This document shows positions 1 through 12,100 of a stretch of 64,000 nt of DNA, in pieces; position 1 is the first letter of the stretch, and each line of letters opens with the position of its first letter. The stretch covers positions 7,573,001 to 7,637,000 of the forward strand of contig NC_045127.1 in assembly GCF_007655135.1 (NCBI RefSeq). Reading direction: 5' to 3'. The DNA is from Punica granatum. Lineage: Eukaryota > Streptophyta > Magnoliopsida > Myrtales > Lythraceae. The translations under genes and the position numbers were made by a program. Under the pieces are notes generated by a model, which searched no databases, was not told the origin of the DNA, and worked only from the letters and a program-made list of their open reading frames with translations.

Positions 1-228
1 AAATGTTTCATAAACTCAGCCCTCATGTTAGGTCTGGTCCACCAAAGAATTACTAGAGCAAACTTTCCCTCGGCTCCACACACGAATATCGAAAACGCAC
101 GGTGATGGAATTCTTAAAACAAGTTTATCGAAACGCACGGTGATAATTACTCAAAACATTTCCTCGTTACGAAGATGTAAAACAAGTTTAAGAAGAAATT
201 GATTAATCAAGATTTGTTATCTTAAAGT

Positions 229-256
229 GTATATATATATATATATATATATATAT
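229..256. repeat. (AT)n microsatellite
   Basis: Uninterrupted AT dinucleotide run, about 14 units, in non-coding AT-rich DNA. Confidence 0.9.
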
Positions 257-1381
257 GATAGATTTGAGAATCGAATTTTATAGGTCGTTTAATAGCGTTG
301 ATGTCGTGTCAGATTTTTATCTTTTCAGTTGTTATTTTCCTTCTCAGAGGAGAATTAATTAATAAGCCCCAGCTGTGAATGTGAGAAATGACAATATGAA
401 TGCCATGTGAGGGTATGAAAAATCCAATTGGAATCAATCAAATTCAATATCTCCAATCGTATGTTCTTTCCATCTTCCGGTCTTCTTGATGTTTCCCAAT
501 TTGGGCCTCGATATTCGTGCCCTAAAATTTATTTGGTCGAGTTATACTAAACTTATCAAATTGATACCCTACATGATATCAATGAAAGTCGTGAATTGTA
601 ATTAGTTTTGAATGAACTTCCTTTTACTTGAATCGAGGTCCGTTCACTCAACTTTTAATTAATTATGTATTTATTATGCGCATACCACAATTTACGAGAA
701 GTCAAGCCAGTTAGATTTCATCGTTACTTGGCTTTATATTCTCTAGTTCATATCAAATCTTTACATACACAATGGGTCAATTTCCGGAGTTTCTCGTACC
801 ACGTTCGCATGTTTTAGTCTCGGATATTAAAATTCAAGTTTGAAATCCAGTTTTCCGTAGCTTCACGTGCTCGTGCTCGTGCTCGGTCAGTCCAGCCAAC
901 CATTTTGAGTACCTACAAACATTATAACCATAATTAACTGGATGATCGGCCCGTACACATGCGCGAACTGGAGGTATTACAGATAATTGACGTTCTTTTT
1001 TTAACGTTAATATTTTTGTTTAAGGAAATTCTAGAGTAAGTTAATTATATCTCTGACCTGAGCAACTATACTCAACATCACGATAATACTCATTTCTCTT
1101 ATAAAAGATTTTAGATCGTGAGTTGCGACATCACTCAATGTAGCAATTTATTATATTCATTGTAAAATTACGCTTATTGTCTTTTCATGAATATAGGTCC
1201 CTTTGGTTTCCTTAAAGGGGAGATAGCAACACGACATTGTGCCGTTTATTGCATTTCTATCGATGACTATACAAAAGGTCATCCGTCAAAAAACTTTCTC
1301 AGTTAGACGTGACACATCCCTCCATCTCGTTATAGCTTTTAGTGCTGTACACAGGCGCTATGTCAATTCATGGAACTTGTA

Positions 1382-1573
1382 CCGGTGCGTTCGATTTCAA
1401 TGTTAAAATAATTTTGATTTTGATTATGAAAAATGACAAATGTTGTATAGTGTGTTGAGTTAAAGTTAAAGTTAAAATTTTTGATTTGAGAAATGTGTAT
1501 TTTTATTGTGTAGTGGGTTGAGTTAAAGTTAAAGTTAAAATTTTTGTGATTTTAACACTGAAAACAAACGGAT
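1382..1573. mobile_element. Small inverted-repeat element (MITE-like)
   Basis: About 190 bp. The left end and the reverse complement of the right end match over about 26 bases and share the core TGTTAAAAT. The interior holds two copies, about 60 bp apart, of a segment built on GTTGAGTTAAAGTTAAAG. There is no coding capacity. Size, AT content and terminal inverted repeats fit a MITE of the GTTTG-ended (hAT or Tourist-like) kind. I did not identify a target duplication with confidence. Confidence 0.5.
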
Positions 1574-2249
1574 CAATAGAGTTGCCCTTCCCCCACCCGC
1601 CCAGCAAATTAGAATTCCGAGAAATTCTAATATGATTTAGCGTTATGGTGTCGTAGTAACATTTTAATTTAAATGTTTAATATTTCAATTTAAATATTTA
1701 TAACTTTTACTATATGTGATGAACTATAAAAAATACGAAACATTTAAATTGAAAGACTAAATACTTGAATCGAAAGTATAAGTAAAAAATATATGTACAA
1801 ATCACAAATACTAAAATACTAAATATTTGAACTAAAATATCAAACACGAGTTATGTAATGCATTATCACGTTAGACGGGCCCTAGAAATTCCATTGGATC
1901 ACAACACTTGGGTCGAATGACTGGAGGAATTATTATGACATGTTTTCAATGCTTCCAATGCCAGCTATTCATTTCATGGTACTTGCTACTTAGAGTGTTC
2001 CCCACCTCTCGTATTTATCAAAATTGTGCATTTACTCACATCCGGCGAATCCGAGAAGATTTTCAGAACTCCAAAAATTTTGACGTGTCAAGCGATGCAA
2101 TTTTTGGCCGTTTTACCGCAATAAATGATGGTTTAAGATTCCCCGCGGCAGTAATAAAAAAATTCTAAGACACAATCTTTTTTTTCGATGTACGGCACAC
2201 AAAGATTTTACTTTTGACGAGAAAATCAGATTTGATTAATTACGACATG

Positions 2250-2522
2250 ACGACATGGCTGCGATTGCGACACCCTCCCTCTCTCTGTCTCTGATGGTTT
2301 TGGTCTGTTCACTTGTGCTAATAATTAAGTCGACCTAACCAAACCTTCCCGGTCTACATCCACTCTCCTCTCTCTTCCCTTCCCCACAGTCCCACTCGCC
2401 CAACAAATCTTCAATCGCCTTCCCCCGTGTCCTGCTCCATATGCTCTCTGTCCCGGGCATTTCATTGATCATCTCGTCGACAGCCCTGATACTGTGACCA
2501 CCCCGGGCAGCTCCATTGAAGG
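2250..2522 (+). promoter_or_regulatory. Leader and proximal promoter of the ERD6-like gene
   Basis: The sequence just upstream of the start codon becomes pyrimidine-rich (CCCTCCCTCTCTCTGTCTC near 2272, more CTCTCC near 2365), as is usual for plant 5' leaders. No clear TATA box is visible close to the start codon. The assignment rests on position and composition only. Confidence 0.35.
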
Positions 2523-4276
2523 ATGAGTTTCAGGGAAGACAGTGATGAGGGAAGGGATCTCAGGAAGCCCTTCTTGCACACCGGCAGCTGGTACCGTATG
2601 GGCTCCAGGCAGTCCAGCATGATGGGCTCTTCTCAGGCGGTCATCCGAGAGAGCTCCATATCGGTTGTTGCCTGCGTCCTGATTGTGGCTTTGGGTCCTA
2701 TCCAGTTTGGCTTCACGGTGAGTAACAATCCAACTTGCTACCTTCTTCTTGATGGGTGCTTCGATCGATTGTCCAGTGAATCTTGGTTGCTTTGCTTGTG
2801 GATGGTCAAGCTGCTCTTTTGACTGTCGAACAATGATTTCAGCTCAAAGTAAGCAACAATGAGAAATGGTTGGCTTGGCATGCAAAGTTTTGGCTTTTTA
2901 CTTAGTTATGTTAGTTTAGCTCAAAAATGAAAGGGGTAGACTCCCTGGATTGAAGCTGCTGTCAGTTCGGTTTGGTTACTTTTCCTCATTGCAGAATCAA
3001 ATGATTGCGCCAGTAAAAAGGTGCTTGCTTTGATTGTTGACGAAGAGATTACTTAAAGGTGATTTATTATGAGAAATGGGTTAGCTTCCATAATTATATT
3101 TCTCACTTTGGATGATGAACTTAACCAATAAGAACTCCTAGTGTGGTGTATTAAGTAATTTGCCGCTTCCGTGACTCAATTTGGTTGTTTTCACTAGCCA
3201 GAGCAGAATTAATTGACTGCTATGGAGTTGCCTGGTTCAATTATTGAACAGCCACTAAGCCGAAAGTGCAAGAGAAGTTCATTTTATACTTTTGTGAGTT
3301 ATTTTATTGTCTCTGCAGTCAGGTTATTCCTCCCCCACACAGAGTGCAATCGTTAAGGATCTCGGCCTTACTGTCTCAGAGGTGCGTAATTATACCACTA
3401 CTGCCCTGTGCTAATTCTCCTCTGTGTTTTCTTAAGTACTGTTACTAAACTCATTAAATTCTTGGTTCAGTACTCTCTATTTGGTTCTCTTTCAAATGTG
3501 GGAGCTATGGTCGGGGCCATCGCCAGCGGACAAATTGCAGAGTATATTGGACGCAAAGGGGTATGATTCATGCAATATATCTAATTAATAATTCTTAAGC
3601 CATTACGATATTCTCTTGATTGTTTGATTACTTTGATTGGACACAAGAGTTCTAAATGATCTTTCATCATTCACAGTCTCTAATGATTGCAGCCATACCA
3701 AATATTATTGGATGGCTAGCCATTTCCTTTGCTAAGGTTAGCTCCCTCAAAAATTTTTGGCTCTTTTTTCTCTTCATCTGCATCTTGGCTGCTCTTACCT
3801 TGACATATTATCATTTGCTTCTTCTAGGATTCTTCCTTTCTCTACATGGGAAGATTATTGGAAGGATTTGGTGTTGGCATTATTTCTTACACGGTGGGTT
3901 GTAGTTTATTGTGGTCGTTCGACCTTTCTTATGGAACCTATGATGCAAATATTAATGTGCCGCTTTTGGTTATTGGCAGGTCCCTGTGTATATAGCTGAG
4001 ATAGCACCTCAAAATATGAGGGGGAGTTTGGGCTCTGTGAATCAGGTTGTGTTCTTTTAGCTGTACCTTCTCACTGTAATTGAGTCTTATACTTTGAACT
4101 TCAGTTATTACCTCAGTGTTATGACATTTTACAAAATGGGAGCTAACTGATTGGGCGAGATTTTCATGTTCTCTAGCTTTCGGTCACAATTGGGATAATG
4201 TTGGCTTATCTCCTGGGGATCTTCGTTGAATGGAGAATACTGGCCGTTTTAGGTAATAATATTCCCTCTTTCTCCC

Positions 4277-4322
<46 letters not shown>

Positions 4323-7075
4323 ACACACACACGCGCGGATGCTCCTAAAAGTTCTCTTATTCTTCTTTATTCATCCACTGGGCATTAAAATTTTTACATT
4401 CCTCAGTGATCCTTGCTGGAAATAGTGTGTGAAATTAGTATTCTCCACAACTATATATGCTGGTTATGATAACTAAAGAAACTAAACATAAAACTGTAGG
4501 TTATTCTGAGTAGAACTAGGAGTTGATCATGTCCAAGAAGTGTAATTCTGTTTCTACTGGCAAAATAGCTTTGATGGTTATAAAGGAGGCTTAGACTTGC
4601 TTCTTTTACTTTCTTTGTTCTCATAATTGGTTTGGTGTTGATACATTACTCTTCCTCAAGTTTTATACTTTCTTTTTGTCTCTGTACATTTAACTGCTAA
4701 TAAGATGAAATTAGGATATAGGAGTGGGAACTTGTAAAAGATGAAGACTTTGATATCTTCCTTTTCTTGCAGGTATATTGCCATGTACAATACTGATCCC
4801 TGGTCTATTTTTCATTCCAGAATCTCCTCGGTGGCTGGTAAAAGTTTATTTTAGTAGACATTCTACTAATTTTGTTTTATCTCTGTTCCAGTTGTCTTGA
4901 TTCCGGTTTTCTTTCACGAATTTAGGCAAAAATGGGCATGACGGAAGAGTTTGAGTCTTCTTTGCAAGTTCTCCGAGGGTTTGACACTGATATCTCCCTT
5001 GAAGTGAATGAAATTAAGGTAACAATTGAAATAATACAGCACTCAAATGCAGTATTGTTAATTTTTTTAGCTTATCTTGTTTGAAGTCAATCAGTTGCCC
5101 GTAATTTACTTAATTTTATGCAGAGAGCTGTCGCTTCGAGCAGCAGAAGAACTACCATCAGATTTGTAGAACTCAAAAGAAGAAGATACTGGTTCCCTCT
5201 AATGGTAATAATATTTTCAGCAAGTTTTGCTTTCCCATATGACTAACGAGGCCTGAATTTGTTTGATGTTAAACCACTGAAAGCTTTCTCATATAACTGA
5301 TAGTGTATATCTGCATGCAGGTTGGAATTGGACTACTTATTCTGCAACAGCTCAGTGGAATTAATGGTGTACTATTTTATTCTAGTGCCATTTTTGAAAG
5401 TGCTGGTGAGCATATGGTCTGTGTCTTCCATTTATATACTTGCGACCGCAAATAATGGGAACTAAAAGTAATTGTTCCTGTTATGGGAAGAAACAAGTCT
5501 AATCCCATAAGACTATTTTCAGAACTCACTCTATTCCCTTCTTTTTCTCAGAAACCTTAATGCAAACCCTGTTGTTTGTTTTCTCTATGGATTTCATTGG
5601 GCAACAGACATACTTTTAGTGATCTTCGATATACATATTTATATTTCCATATTCTTTGTATTTTAGGGATTACATCAAGCAATTTAGCAACATTTGCTCT
5701 TGGTGTTATTCAGGTATAGACACATAGATTTAGAAAAAATTTCATAAAATTTAGTCAAGAAAAAGAAGAAATGAGATGGTGGTAATATTTTCTCATGATT
5801 TTGATCCCATCTTTAGGTCATTGCTACCGCAGTCACTACTTGGTTGGTGGACAAAACGGGCCGAAGGATTCTTCTCATTGTGAGTTTAATAATGAGAAAC
5901 TGAATCTTAGTGGTAGGAAGTTCATCTTTTTCAGCACAAAATATGAGTCACTCTTCCTACTTCAGATTTCCTCTGCTGGGATGACGGTCAGCCTTCTCAT
6001 AGTTGCAGCATCATTCTATATAAAGGTAGGATAGCATGTTTCCTCAGCAGATCAAATGTAGGTTCTTGTTTGGCTATACAAAATGTTTCTCTTTCTAGGT
6101 TTCTTGCGTGACCAATGCGCTTACAAGATTCCTTTTTCCTTGCATAAAAGACTAAGCTTTTCATTTTTTTTTCTCTTTAATTTAAAACAAACAAAAACAG
6201 ATTGACATGCAATCTGATGGTTGTTACTTTTTTTTTAAAATAAGAAATGAAGACATTAAATTGGGACATTTCTTCAAAACCATAAGATCGGGAAGAATGC
6301 TCTGGTTTTTGTTATTATCTCATTCATTATCTGTTTAATTGTGACACAGGGTGCGATATCAGATACTTCTACTCTCTACACTGTTCTGAGCATTCTCTCT
6401 TTGGTTGGAGTTGTGGTATGTAAATGCTTTCTTCATGTCTCTGCTGCTTGGCAGACACATGCCCTTGAATTTCCACCTTATCCATCTCTTCGTTTCAGGC
6501 GATGGTCGTTGCTTTCTCCCTTGGAATGGGGCCCATTCCATGGATTATTATGTCCGAGGTAAGCTAATTTTCTCGTCAAATATATTTGATCTGTGTCTTT
6601 TGAAGCTTTAGTGATCAGAGGGAAGAATAATGATCTCACGGCCTTCACATTTGCTAATTGCAGATCCTTCCAATTAACATAAAGGGCCTTGCTGGAAGCA
6701 TTGCAACTCTCTCCAATTGGTTCACCTCGTGGGTTATCACTATGACTGCAAACTTGCTCCTAACTTGGAGCAGTGGAGGTTCCTCTCTATTCCTGACCCT
6801 TTCTTGGAAAATATTTTCTTTTTAAAAAATTCGTTAATCACTCAGAGGGGACCTTGTGACGGTCGATGGTTATGACCAGTTGAATATGAATGAGTACTTT
6901 TAACACCTTATCTCCATTGGAACTCTCTTAATTCGAAAAATTTGCTTGTGATTCCAAAATAGGTACATTCACAATCTACATGGTAGTGAGTGCTTTCACT
7001 GTGGCCTTTTGTGCTATTTGGGTGCCTGAGACAAAGGGAAGAGCTCTAGAAGAAATTCAGAGGTCCTTCAGATGA
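2523..7075 (+). CDS. ERD6-like monosaccharide transporter (major facilitator superfamily)
   Basis: Membrane sugar carrier. The ERD6-like 6 group (closest Arabidopsis relative from memory At1g75220) is a vacuolar-membrane proton-coupled glucose exporter. Eighteen exons: 2523-2717, 3319-3381, 3471-3560, 3677-3736, 3828-3893, 3980-4045, 4177-4252, 4773-4837, 4926-5018, 5124-5204, 5321-5405, 5667-5713, 5817-5879, 5966-6025, 6350-6415, 6499-6558, 6664-6778, 6963-7075. All junctions are GT-AG and the sum is 1464 nt (487 aa, the family length). Visible family motifs: GRKG after helix 2, PESPRWL at the end of the first half, [14 protein letters not shown] in helix 7, VDKTGRR, and PETKGR near the C-terminus. 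The N-terminus carries a dileucine-free acidic/basic tail including [17 protein letters not shown], typical of this subgroup. The gene is intact. Intron 7 contains a very long C homopolymer. Confidence 0.95.
4278..4322. repeat. About 45-nt C homopolymer in intron 7
   Basis: An unbroken run of C followed by (CA)n and (CG)n. It lies inside intron 7 of the sugar transporter gene, so it does not alter the protein. Such a run is rare in AT-rich plant introns, and its length may be an assembly or sequencing artefact. Confidence 0.85.
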
Positions 7076-7675
7076 GGCTTTCTTTCTATTCCTGTTTCCT
7101 TTCCTTCCTTAATGAGGCTGGTTCAAATTCTCCTGATGACTATCAAGTATCAACCCCTTGTATGCAACACCGAGAATGTAGTAGTATTCCAGGCAATAGG
7201 GGAAAAGAAAAGGCAGGCATTTTCTTCAGCCCGCTTGACTTTGTTCCTTAGTTGGACTGTATAAATTGTACCAATTCCCTAGCTGTATTCTTTTTGTGGC
7301 AATCCATATATATTCTTCATTTGGTACTAAGGTTATGCTGTTCTATCGCAAACTTGTTCATGTCCGTTGAGAAAAATAATGTATAGAAACAATGTTAAAC
7401 AAGTTTTTGTTTATAATATCCCAGCGTTGCCGAGCTATGCGGGTGATTGATTGATTGATTAGTTTGGTTTGAAATTACAAGAACCGAAGATTGTGAAAAT
7501 AGAACCCTAACAATTATTGTTTGGTGAAGTTGACATTGCAACGAGAGGTCAAAGATCCATAGGGCAGCCCAAGATAGCAAAAAAGGCCAACACATGACCG
7601 TTAGGTTTCTATTTGAATTGAAGCTTTTCACGTTACCGCCTGATGAGTGATCTTGATCAGTGGTTTCTGGTAAGG

Positions 7676-8200
7676 ATGTGCACGGATATAAGGTAGAATC
7701 AGAACTGGTTCTAGATAGCTGAGTATCCAGAATCGGAATCAGAATTGGGATTGAGAACCGGCTCTTTTCTCTTTATTATATATATATGTATATAATATTT
7801 ATATCTTAAGTAAAATTTGAAAAAGAAAAGTGAAGAACCCTAGAATAAAATCATCTCTCCTCTCCCTGATTCATCTCTCCCCCAAGTTGCCCCGCTACAT
7901 CCCAATTGTTTCTCCAGAGTCCAACGACCAATCATTTCTCCATCCCAATTATTATTGCTATCAGTTGATATGCTCCGAAGCCCCTCAAGGATAAAGATTA
8001 CCTGTCCTTTTGCTCGAAAATTCCAAATTGGGTACCCGGAACTTGTGATATAATACAAGTTCCGGGTAGGATCCGCTTCCAAGGTTTAGGACGGTAGGGT
8101 TTGGATTCAAACTGTCGGAACCGGAAGCGTATAGGGCAAGGTCTGGATACCCTAAAGAATACAGGGTATTCGGACCCACGCACCCCTAGTTTATGGATAG
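7676..8200. repeat. Degenerate dispersed-repeat-like segment with a hairpin
   Basis: Non-coding DNA downstream of the transporter gene, with recurring purine-rich words (GAATCGGAATCAGAA, GAACCGG, GGAACCGGAAG). It contains a perfect 13-bp inverted repeat, arms 8033-8045 and 8056-8068, with a 10-base AT loop. The composition resembles an old dispersed repeat, but I could not set element borders. Short minus-strand open frames overlap here without support as a gene. Confidence 0.35.
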
Positions 8201-8608
8201 ACATTTGGAGTTTCAGTTGTCTAACTCTGCAGATCGAACAGTTGATCGTATCAACATGATGCGTGATAAAAGCTCCGACAAGAACTCATGAGTTTGTATC
8301 CGTTCATTATCTAAGTCGATTGAGGCAAGATTTCTATATATATTTTTTTAATCAAACCGACATAAGTTCCTTTCAAAGAGCCATGTAAATATGAGGACCA
8401 AATGATCTCTTACAGCTTCCAATTGTCATTTAAAGGAAGTAATCGTGAGTATGGACTACTCAGTTTCATATATGCATGATACTACACCATCGGTTGAAGA
8501 GTGTCGAGCTCAAACAAGTGAAAACGAGACAAACAGCAGCAGTAGCCAAGAAATCCCAGTGACTTCTCCAGAGACACCGATAGTGAAAGATCAAGCAAGC
8601 TACTTCAC

Positions 8609-11600
8609 TCACAGAACCTCTTTTATGAGCTTCTCGGTAAGAGCTTTTGGGAGTCCCATCACGCTGTCAGTTGTTCCCATCTGCATAAGATCACAAACTC
8701 AGAATAAGTCCACCATTGGGGGGCAAAAATTTTTAAGGATGAACTGTAGCAAATCATGAAATAACTTGACTATGGCCTAATTTCATAAAATGAGCTTTTA
8801 TCAGCTATTTCTGTAGATGTATTAACTTCAGAATAAATTGACCAATGCGAGGTTCACTGGTGGAATTCAAAGTCAAAAATGACCAGGCGATCTATCAGTC
8901 CAGATGGAAACTTATGAAATAGACAGGGATCGACTAATAATAAGCCAAACTTTCTTTATCATATAGCTAATAGATATTACTATTTACAAGGTGTAAGTGG
9001 GCAACGTTGGGATAATAAGCGAGAAAACTAACCACGTCTTTTACTAATGGCAATATCAGAGGATGCTCTATGATTAGTGCCCCAGCAACGTATAGCACAT
9101 TTCCTTCCTCAATCTACAGAAGAAAAGATTACAGAATCGTCAGCTCGTTTCGGGATCGAAATCAGGAAGGGCATAATTTAACTGTTCTTATAACAAAACC
9201 AGAGAGAGCGTAGCCAGTACCAGCTTTTCAATCGTTTCATCTGGTATTTCATGAAAAAATATCTGCAACACATAAGAATTATTATCCACAAAATATCACG
9301 AAACAATTATTCGAGAAATCATCAATTTTTTTGTTAACTGCGCTACTTTGGTGTTATTAATCACCTTATTATCTAATTCCAAAATAATAAACCCCTTTCT
9401 AAGTTATTAATTTTCAATCTGGAGTAAGGCCAGACTGTTGTCAAGCTTTATTGAAGGCTGAGCTTAATATCAATTTTTAGGGTCGCCACAGGAAATCAAG
9501 TCAGCTTGAGCCGAAAAAGTGATACTCGAATAAGAACCTAGTTTTGAGCTATGGAAATATCTCCAAATATACCCATCATATGAAAGGCAAGTGTTTTATT
9601 TTATGCAGCGCATCCATTCCATTGCTTCATACCAGAAGTGGTGCAACCGTTTTTGTATTTAAATGTAATGTCATCTAATGATCTAATCATTAAAACAAGT
9701 GTACCTCAACTCTGTCCCATCCTCCTTTCCTGATCCCAGTTTTAAGGTTAGTAGCGAGGACAGAGCTCACGGTAGCAGCTTGTCTCCCAGAATATCCTGC
9801 AATGCATTCCCAATCGCACCTCCATCACTATAAACGCATTGCAAGAAACATGGAAGACATGTTTGTGTCACACTTTTTCTAGTAGATCACCTTTTATGAA
9901 TTCCCAAGCTTCTTCCTTGCTGGATGGTTTTTCCCTGACAGCACCTTCATACACCACCACCTCCAAATCATTTTGTTACGGTAAGAAATAACTCAAAAAC
10001 TTCACAACCATAAGTAATATATTATAGGGGAAATATATCACCAAAATGCCATCTATGTTTGAGGGTACAGTGCACAGAGTCTCGCTTTATTAATAATTAA
10101 AAAACATCTACAGTAACTTATCCAGAAAGAAAAAGGATTAGGGGAAAAAACATATATATATATATATATATATATATCAGCAATTAACAGTCATTTAAAG
10201 TTTAAATTTGCTTGTGATGGTGGAGACTGAAGAGTTTTGTGATGGTGGTGACTGATGTATTAAGATGATAGACAGACCTATGGAAAGTTGGTGGTTCAAA
10301 TGGAAGAAGAAGAAACAAGACTAATAGAAGGCATATATATATTCATGAAAAACAATGGATAGTTCTTGAATAATTTTGATTACTAACCGAAAAGGTATTT
10401 GAAAAGGCTTTCAAGTTCCTGAATGGCCATAAAAGTAGCTATGAAACCACAAAGATAACATGGAAATTGATTTTTACTTGGTCAGCAGTAATTAATAGCG
10501 TGGGCTCAACAGCATCCTTTGTGTAGTCACCCAAAGGGAGCTTCTGGGAAATGGCTCCTGCCTGACAAGGTTCCCAAAAATGAAGTAAGTACCTAACTGA
10601 TGTCATGCTCATACCATCCAAGCTTTTCGATTAAGGACGAGGTAGTGAACCATTAACTGGAAAGAATGACTCGACCAAGATAAGTAAAAAGGCCATCGTA
10701 GTTGTATAAAATTCAGCAAATTTCTTAAGCTAAAACCCCATCCAGAAAATGAGAATTGCACTTTCAAGCTGTTAGATCAATGAATTGACATGCAGAAAAT
10801 AAGCAGGTAGCTATTTAACTGTTGCAAATATACTCGAATCTGCCCATTTTTTTATCGTTTTGAAATTGTACAAGGAAGCCCTTTATTCCTGCTGTGAACA
10901 ATAAATTTCACAGATAACCTCCTTCTTCAAAAGCATGAAACCGAAGTGAAAGGAAGACCAGCAAGAGGATTGAGCACTTGTGCTCGTATTGTTAGACCTG
11001 TACACTGGAAAAATGGCCACCCAAGGGAAATTATACCCTTGGGTATAATTATACCCTCAAATCATAGATTGCACAAGGTGGATCTTTTTTCTTCTTCTGA
11101 ACTTAATTGGACGTATAACTAAGGAAGTTCAACATGGAGGACATACTGTATCTGCTGCAATCAAAATGGCCGATTCAGAACCCTCTGGATTATTTAGAGA
11201 ATGTAGTTTTGATGTGATAGCATCTGCCTGAAACAGAACCACTCAATCAAGAAAAGAGATCTCAATCAAAATTCTATCCTCAGGATCCCGAACAATCAGA
11301 AAAACCTGAACAAAATGACTCAAGAAATTCCACCGGGAGCAATATATGTAGAAAAAACAATAACATTGTCGCAACAAACTAAATCGGTTTTTCAGCATAG
11401 ACATTGATGTAGCTGCACACTACCTTAGCCTCAGCAAGGGCCATCACCAACTCTTCGGGCTTATCCTTTCGGATACTTTTCTCATCAATATCTGCACTCT
11501 AAGTAATGAATATATTTAAAGTTAAAAGCTTCCGGGCCAGAGAATGCAAATTCCAAACACCTATTAAAAGTGGTGGAAAAATGTATACCATCAGCGTGAA

Positions 11601-11993
11601 TTCATATCCCATCTCGGCTAGAATCTTCCGCCGGGCTATTGAAGAAGACCCGAGAATTATCTGCACAGACCCGAATCACAAACATTTCCAAAAAGACTTT
11701 AATACAAACAATCCCACACCATTTTCATTCTCGACATTAATCTGCAAACTCGAATAACTCCTAGTCCGTTCTCTCAGCTCCTTTCCGGTTTCGCAACAAC
11801 CGTCTCCTCCATCTTAAATACATCCACGAGCTATGTGGAAGCTTGGTGGCTCAAATTGCCACACTCAGGAGCAACAAGAAAGCTTCGGTGAAGCTGAAAT
11901 ATAGCTCAAAGTGCGTAAAAGAAGAAAAGGGCTAGCGTAGCGAAATGATGTAAAGTAGAAGGCGACCTTGAACGGAGAAGAATCAGCTTGCAT
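8609..11993 (-). CDS. Maf-like nucleotide pyrophosphatase with two alternative exons 4
   Basis: Maf/Ham1-fold house-cleaning enzyme that hydrolyses non-canonical or excess nucleoside triphosphates to monophosphate plus pyrophosphate. Exons in transcript order: 11967-11993, 11589-11660, 11424-11498, 4a 11147-11227 or 4b 10478-10561, 9891-9960, 9705-9796, 9221-9262, 9033-9113, 8609-8680. With 4b the product is 204 aa and with 4a 203 aa, the usual Maf length. Motifs: LGSSSIARR (phosphate-binding start), DIDEKSIR, AADT or TADQ ending exon 4 with the conserved Asp, VVVYEG, REKPSS, GYSG, and GTTDSVMGLP at the C-terminus. An in-frame ATG at 12059 would add a hydrophobic 22-residue leader, so a targeted form is possible; I prefer 11993 because it matches the family start. 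From memory it is closest to Arabidopsis At5g42770. Donor GTCGCC after exon 1 is weak. Confidence 0.92.
10478..10561 (-). other. Maf gene exon 4b (alternative)
   Basis: 28 codons, phase 0 at both ends, CAG acceptor and GTAAAA donor. It begins AGAISQKL and ends LLITADQ. It is homologous in position and sequence to exon 4a: both open with A-x-A-I-x-x-KL and close with the Asp-containing segment that joins VVVYEG in the next exon. Either exon alone restores a normal Maf protein. Confidence 0.85.
11147..11227 (-). other. Maf gene exon 4a (alternative)
   Basis: 27 codons, phase 0 at both ends, CAG acceptor and GTATGT donor. It begins ADAITSKL and ends ILIAADT. The middle segment (HSLNNPEGSESA) differs from exon 4b. 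Both splice sites look functional, so this does not look like a decayed relic. Confidence 0.85.
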
Positions 11994-12100
11994 CTCTGCG
12001 GCTGCTCTCTTCAGTGAAAGTGGGAAGAACAGAACGAGCAATGAACAGAATAAATTCACCTTTCTTTTTTTTTAGAATTATGTATTGCGAGAAATTGAAA

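Larger units (their letters stand above)
1..2250. other. Intergenic DNA, no gene seen
   Basis: AT-rich sequence with many stops in all frames. It holds an (AT)n run near 229-256 and one small inverted-repeat element (listed separately at 1382-1573). The short open frames show no recognisable motif and no exon-like structure. I see no coding gene or RNA gene here. Confidence 0.6.

Noticed and set aside
4198..4425. 75-codon frame with a polyproline run
   Set aside because: The proline run is the intronic poly-C tract. The first codons belong to transporter exon 7.
8445..8759. 104-codon plus-strand frame
   Set aside because: It overlaps the last Maf exon antisense and has no domain of its own.
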